A stretch of DNA of 64,000 bases from Rotaria sordida (lineage: Eukaryota > Rotifera > Eurotatoria > Philodinida > Philodinidae), in assembly GCA_905250125.1 (NCBI GenBank), contig CAJNOL010000263.1:6568-70567 (forward strand). The letters are read 5' to 3'. Positions 60,612 to 64,000 of the stretch are shown one piece after another (within the stretch, counting starts at the first letter, position 1; each line of letters starts with the position of its first letter). The position numbers were made by a program, and so were the translations under genes. Under the pieces are notes generated by a model. It had not been told where the DNA came from. It searched no databases and saw nothing but the letters and a program-made list of their open reading frames with translations.

Positions 60612-60870
60612 TGAGAGAATTACATATATACTGATATCGTGAATTTCCGAAATGAAAAGAAGATATCTCGACATAGGCCTAAGAATCTTTGTATCTATCT
60701 GTCAACTTAACGGTTCTGGTTCCAATTTCAAGGAGTTTTAAAAAGTCGATTACGATTCGGTTCTCGTTTCCAAATTTTCAGAAACCATCGAATTCTAGCG
60801 AGTGCGGGTAAGGTACGGTTAGAGAATTTGTGGTCGGATCGGGTACGAAAAGTTGTACTCGTGCATTACT

Positions 60871-62590
60871 CTATACTCAAGTTATAATGACTGCTAATAT
60901 AATGTAAGTAAATTTGAAATATAAGTAGAACTTGAGATTTTTAATTATATAATGAGAGTGATATTGATCATTATTATTGATTTTTATCTTGTGGTTAAGT
61001 TCCAGCAGACGATGACCGTACAAAACATCTGTTCAAGGTCGAAATATCCTTTTGTATGTTTCTTTTACATTTAATAAAGTCTAGATTTCACTCATTTTAC
61101 TGCATCATTATTTTCTCTATTTTCATTATATAATTAAAAATCTCAGATTCTACTTTTATTTTAAAGGTAACAGATATATTCGTGATGATTTATATAAATC
61201 TGTAATAAAAAGTGTGTATAAAAATGGAATGAATCAAATAATACTGAATCCACTTATTAAAGAGGCAATTTTCTCGCTAGCAAATATTTTTCAGCTAGAG
61301 GTTCATATCGTTATGAAATTGTAACCTTCGTTTAGAATTAAGAAGTAGATGTTTACTGATGTTAGAACATTTTTTTGCTTTAATGTATTAGATTCAAAAA
61401 AAAAACATAAACACTGAAAATAAAAACAAAAAGAATATGAAATCTTTTCATATTTTTTAAATTCTCTTCAATGGATAGATTTATTTGTAAAAAATACTTC
61501 TCTTTAGAAAAAAAAATAATGCATATTTAAACAACAAACATATGTACAAATACTTATTTATTTTTTGTATAATTCAAATGAAAAGGTATCAGAAATGAGA
61601 CGGAATCAAGGAAGAAACAGCAATCTGTGATTTTTGTGATTTAAAATAATTTTTATGAATTTATGCGATTTAAATTGCTTTTCGTGAGTTTATGTGATTT
61701 TTATTAGTTAAAATGATTTTGTGTAATTGAACATAATGCAAATATTTCTCTTATAAATGGACCGTTAGTATTATTCCGATTATTATCTTCTATGAAATAA
61801 ATAGTTGAAAGAATGTGTGCCAAAGTTACGAACCTAGCGTTCCAAAAAATGTGCACCTAATTTTAGTAACCTAAGAATCAGCATTCATCTCTGATTATTT
61901 TTCACAAGTTTATTTTATGTTTTGTCATCAATCATGTTTTCATGCTTGCAGTCACCCTCAGGGATCAAAAAGACGTTACTGTCGTCGTTCTATTAGAAGT
62001 CTTCATAGTTTGATAGAATCCAGTGTTCTCATTACCAATATCATATTTTTTCTTAAATTAGTCGGATAATAACAAATATCTGTAATACTTTTTGAAAGGT
62101 CTGAAAAGCAGTTTTTGACTTGAAGATGCATCAAAATCTATTTTAAATTCGATAAAAATAGGCTCATTCGACGCAGAAGCTTTTTTTCTATCAGAATCTA
62201 TAAGAAGTTCTAAAATATTCAAATCTTTTCCTATCAATAAATGCCAAATACCGCCTCGATTGAGTCATATTGTTAAAACTAGTGATTTGTTAGTCTTACG
62301 AAGTTGTAGCTAGTACGAGTGTACCAGAGTGATTTGTCTATTGAATATGTAATTCAATGTGCTTTTTCTGAGAAAACTATTTTAAACTTGAAATTTGGTG
62401 TCTGGTAAAGCATTTTTGCTCTAATACTATTCATGGGACACAATTTCTCTCCTTTTTGGCTAGTATTCGACAGTCTTCGAGCAGAATAATCCGCACTTTA
62501 CTTCAAACAAGTGTTATATTTAGTATCAGCACAAAAAACTGAGCGGACTTCTATGTATTTAAAATTGTTTTTGCGACTTGGATATGCGCG
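60871..62590. other. Intergenic stretch without gene
   Basis: No exon chain was recognised. At 61630-61735 there is a degenerate run of GTGATTT / ATGATTTT words. The rest is AT-rich. Confidence 0.45.
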
Positions 62591-62685
62591 TGAGTGTGGG
62601 TGTGGATATAGCTGTTGAGTGTGAGTGTGTGGTGTGGGTGTGGATACGAGTGATTGTCTTTCCATACTCGCGCCGCACACCCACA
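62591..62685. repeat. Telomere-like TGTGGG hairpin module, copy 2
   Basis: TGTGGGTGTGGA occurs twice, followed by TACGAGTGATTG, TTTCCATACTCG and CACACCCACA. The order matches the module at 59418-59521, including a TCCAT.CT linker before the C-rich arm, so the two appear homologous rather than independent simple repeats. Confidence 0.6.
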
Positions 62686-63045
62686 TTAAAAGAATCTTTG
62701 AATTGTGCTGATAAATTTTTTAGATGACAAAAAGCAAAGATCTTCGTGATATTGTTATTGTTCATTATAAAAACGAGAAGAAGCATCAGAAAATTTCAAG
62801 TATGTTGACTAATTAGGTACATTGTGCTACAGTTCATCGTTGGATGCAGTGATTTAATCAAAGTGTCTTGGCTGATGCATGCAAATCACTCGGAAGAAGA
62901 TGAAATGGGCGAACTAAAAGATTAATTATTTGAGATTTCTTAGGCTTTTTTTGTGAGTTTTTATAATGAACAATAACAATATCACGAAGATCTTTACTTT
63001 TATCACCGGAAAAATTCATCAACACAATTCAAAGATTCTTTTAAT
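62686..63045. mobile_element. Foldback carrying Tc1-like transposase remnant
   Basis: The left arm (about 62686-62772) and right arm (about 62955-63045) are inverted copies sharing AAAGAATCTTTGAATTGTG, AAAGATCTTCGTGATATTG and TTATTGTTCATTATAAAAAC with their reverses. The left arm runs into the broken transposase frame. This looks like an element rearranged so that its 5' end is duplicated head to head. Confidence 0.72.
62724..62927 (+). pseudogene. Broken N-terminal fragment of Tc1/mariner transposase
   Basis: The frame starts MTKSKDLRDIVIVHYKN and continues K-K-H-Q-K-I-S-S-M-L-T-N, stop, V-H-C-A-T-V-H-R-W-M-Q, stop, F-N-Q-S..S-L-G-R-R, stop, N-G-R-T-K-R-L-I. This follows the paired helix-turn-helix DNA-binding domain of Tc1-like transposases (first HTH around K-I-S..V-H-R, then a GRPRK-like basic hook, here G-R-T-K-R). 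Three in-frame stops interrupt it and the DDE catalytic domain is absent, so it is inactive. It is about 68 codons of a normal ~340. Confidence 0.72.
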
Positions 63046-64000
63046 GTAGAAGTAGCAGGGATTCTATGATGCATGTAAAAAAGAAAACAATTTAAGGTTT
63101 TGTACTTTGTTAGTACTGACATATATGCGAAATAATCAATGTTATTTTCGTTTTTGTTTTTCTCAGAAGAATGGGGCATTTCATTATCACATACGACTTC
63201 ACTTTTAGCCTTATAAAAAGATCATTTGACTAACTCAGTAGGATTTCTCATTGCTATTCTTGTAAAAAATTTTGCAGTGCATTTTTGACTTAAATATGAG
63301 CTTTGGATTATCGTTATCTCAATTTTTAATTTGAAAATGTTGATTCATGATATCTCGTTATTTGTCTAATCATCTTAATTTTTTTATATAGATAAAAAAA
63401 AGTGGAATAGATAAACTGAAACTTCTAATGAAGAAAACTGAGTCTATTTGAGAAATATTCGAGCTGCTCTTATCTCCGGAAATTTTGAAAATGTTACAAG
63501 TGCTGATGTAAGATTTTATTCTGGTTAAGTCACTAATTCTAATCAGTACAGATAATATTTTTTTTCTATTAAAACCTCCTACGAATAAGTCAAATGTTAT
63601 ACTTCCTTTGTTTCTTTCGTAGCCACACCTGTTCATAGTGACTGTGAAATAAGTATTTGGTATTTATTAGTCTATGCAAACCATGTCGACTGACTTTCAC
63701 ATGCCAAGAGTATGTTATGTAGAGGGATCATGAAAGAAAATTTTTAGATCGATAAACTTTTATCGAACAAGAATCATCTTTTAAGATTCTCTTCGGTATA
63801 ATATAATATAGACTTTAGATATGAGATAATAATTAACTTGTTTTTCTTGTAGAAAAGTTGAGTTTCAACATAGATTGTCTTGAGAAAAGAAAATAAATAA
63901 ATATATATATATATATAAAGTTTGTTTTAGAAAGTAATAGAATTTTTAACACTTTACTTGAAGATATTATTATAAATATTAAGTTTGAGACTATGTAAAT
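63046..64000. other. Terminal stretch without gene
   Basis: No gene was recognised up to the window end. The 88-codon minus-strand frame at 63370-63636 shows no family resemblance. A TA dinucleotide run lies near 63900-63917. Confidence 0.45.

Noticed and set aside
1-64000. CRISPR arrays, tRNA or rRNA genes, bacterial operons
   Set aside because: No regularly spaced repeats, no cloverleaf with a recognisable T-loop and no rRNA core were seen. Gene structure is eukaryotic.

Overview
This is AT-rich eukaryotic nuclear DNA from an invertebrate animal. Genes are split by many short introns (57-75 bp) with GT..AG borders, and single genes lie on either strand far apart, with no operons. Short introns, TGTGGG-type G-rich patches (the telomere repeat I recall for bdelloids), a methionine-synthase-like gene and a bacterial/fungal-style GT2 gene point towards a bdelloid rotifer, perhaps one of the larger, gene-poor genomes. 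That placement is inference.

Nine protein genes and two decayed genes are supported. Splicing was worked out by eye, and every junction is in phase. In order: a four-helix claudin/PMP22-like membrane protein (+, 13.07-13.72 kb); a SMYD4-like SET/MYND lysine methyltransferase (-, 16.56-18.31 kb); a divergent CLYBL-type citramalyl-CoA lyase (+, 19.15-20.92 kb); a flavin monooxygenase interrupted by a 10-N assembly gap (+, 21.39-22.30 kb); a single-pass membrane protein with a 1.87-kb intron (-, 24.74-27.55 kb); a membrane GT2 glycosyltransferase (+, 29.63-31.38 kb); a decayed cupin gene (-, 31.40-32.01 kb); a five-exon coiled-coil plus beta-propeller protein (-, 33.06-37.44 kb); a secreted Cys-rich protein with a Thr-rich tail (-, 37.78-38.45 kb); a putative zinc-binding nuclear regulator (-, 43.00-44.25 kb); and a MetE-C-like methyltransferase (+, 54.74-56.54 kb). 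A broken Tc1-like transposase fragment lies at 62.72 kb. The genes do not form one pathway.

Most of the rest is repeats. I can see about fifteen long inverted-repeat (foldback) structures of roughly 0.35-3.2 kb. Several have TA- or TTAA-flanked terminal repeats, none carries an intact transposase, and two sit inside introns. The most structured is the 2-kb element at 6372-8359, which has six copies of a 14-bp motif also present next to its right terminal repeat. The first 13 kb and 44.3-54.7 kb hold no recognisable gene.
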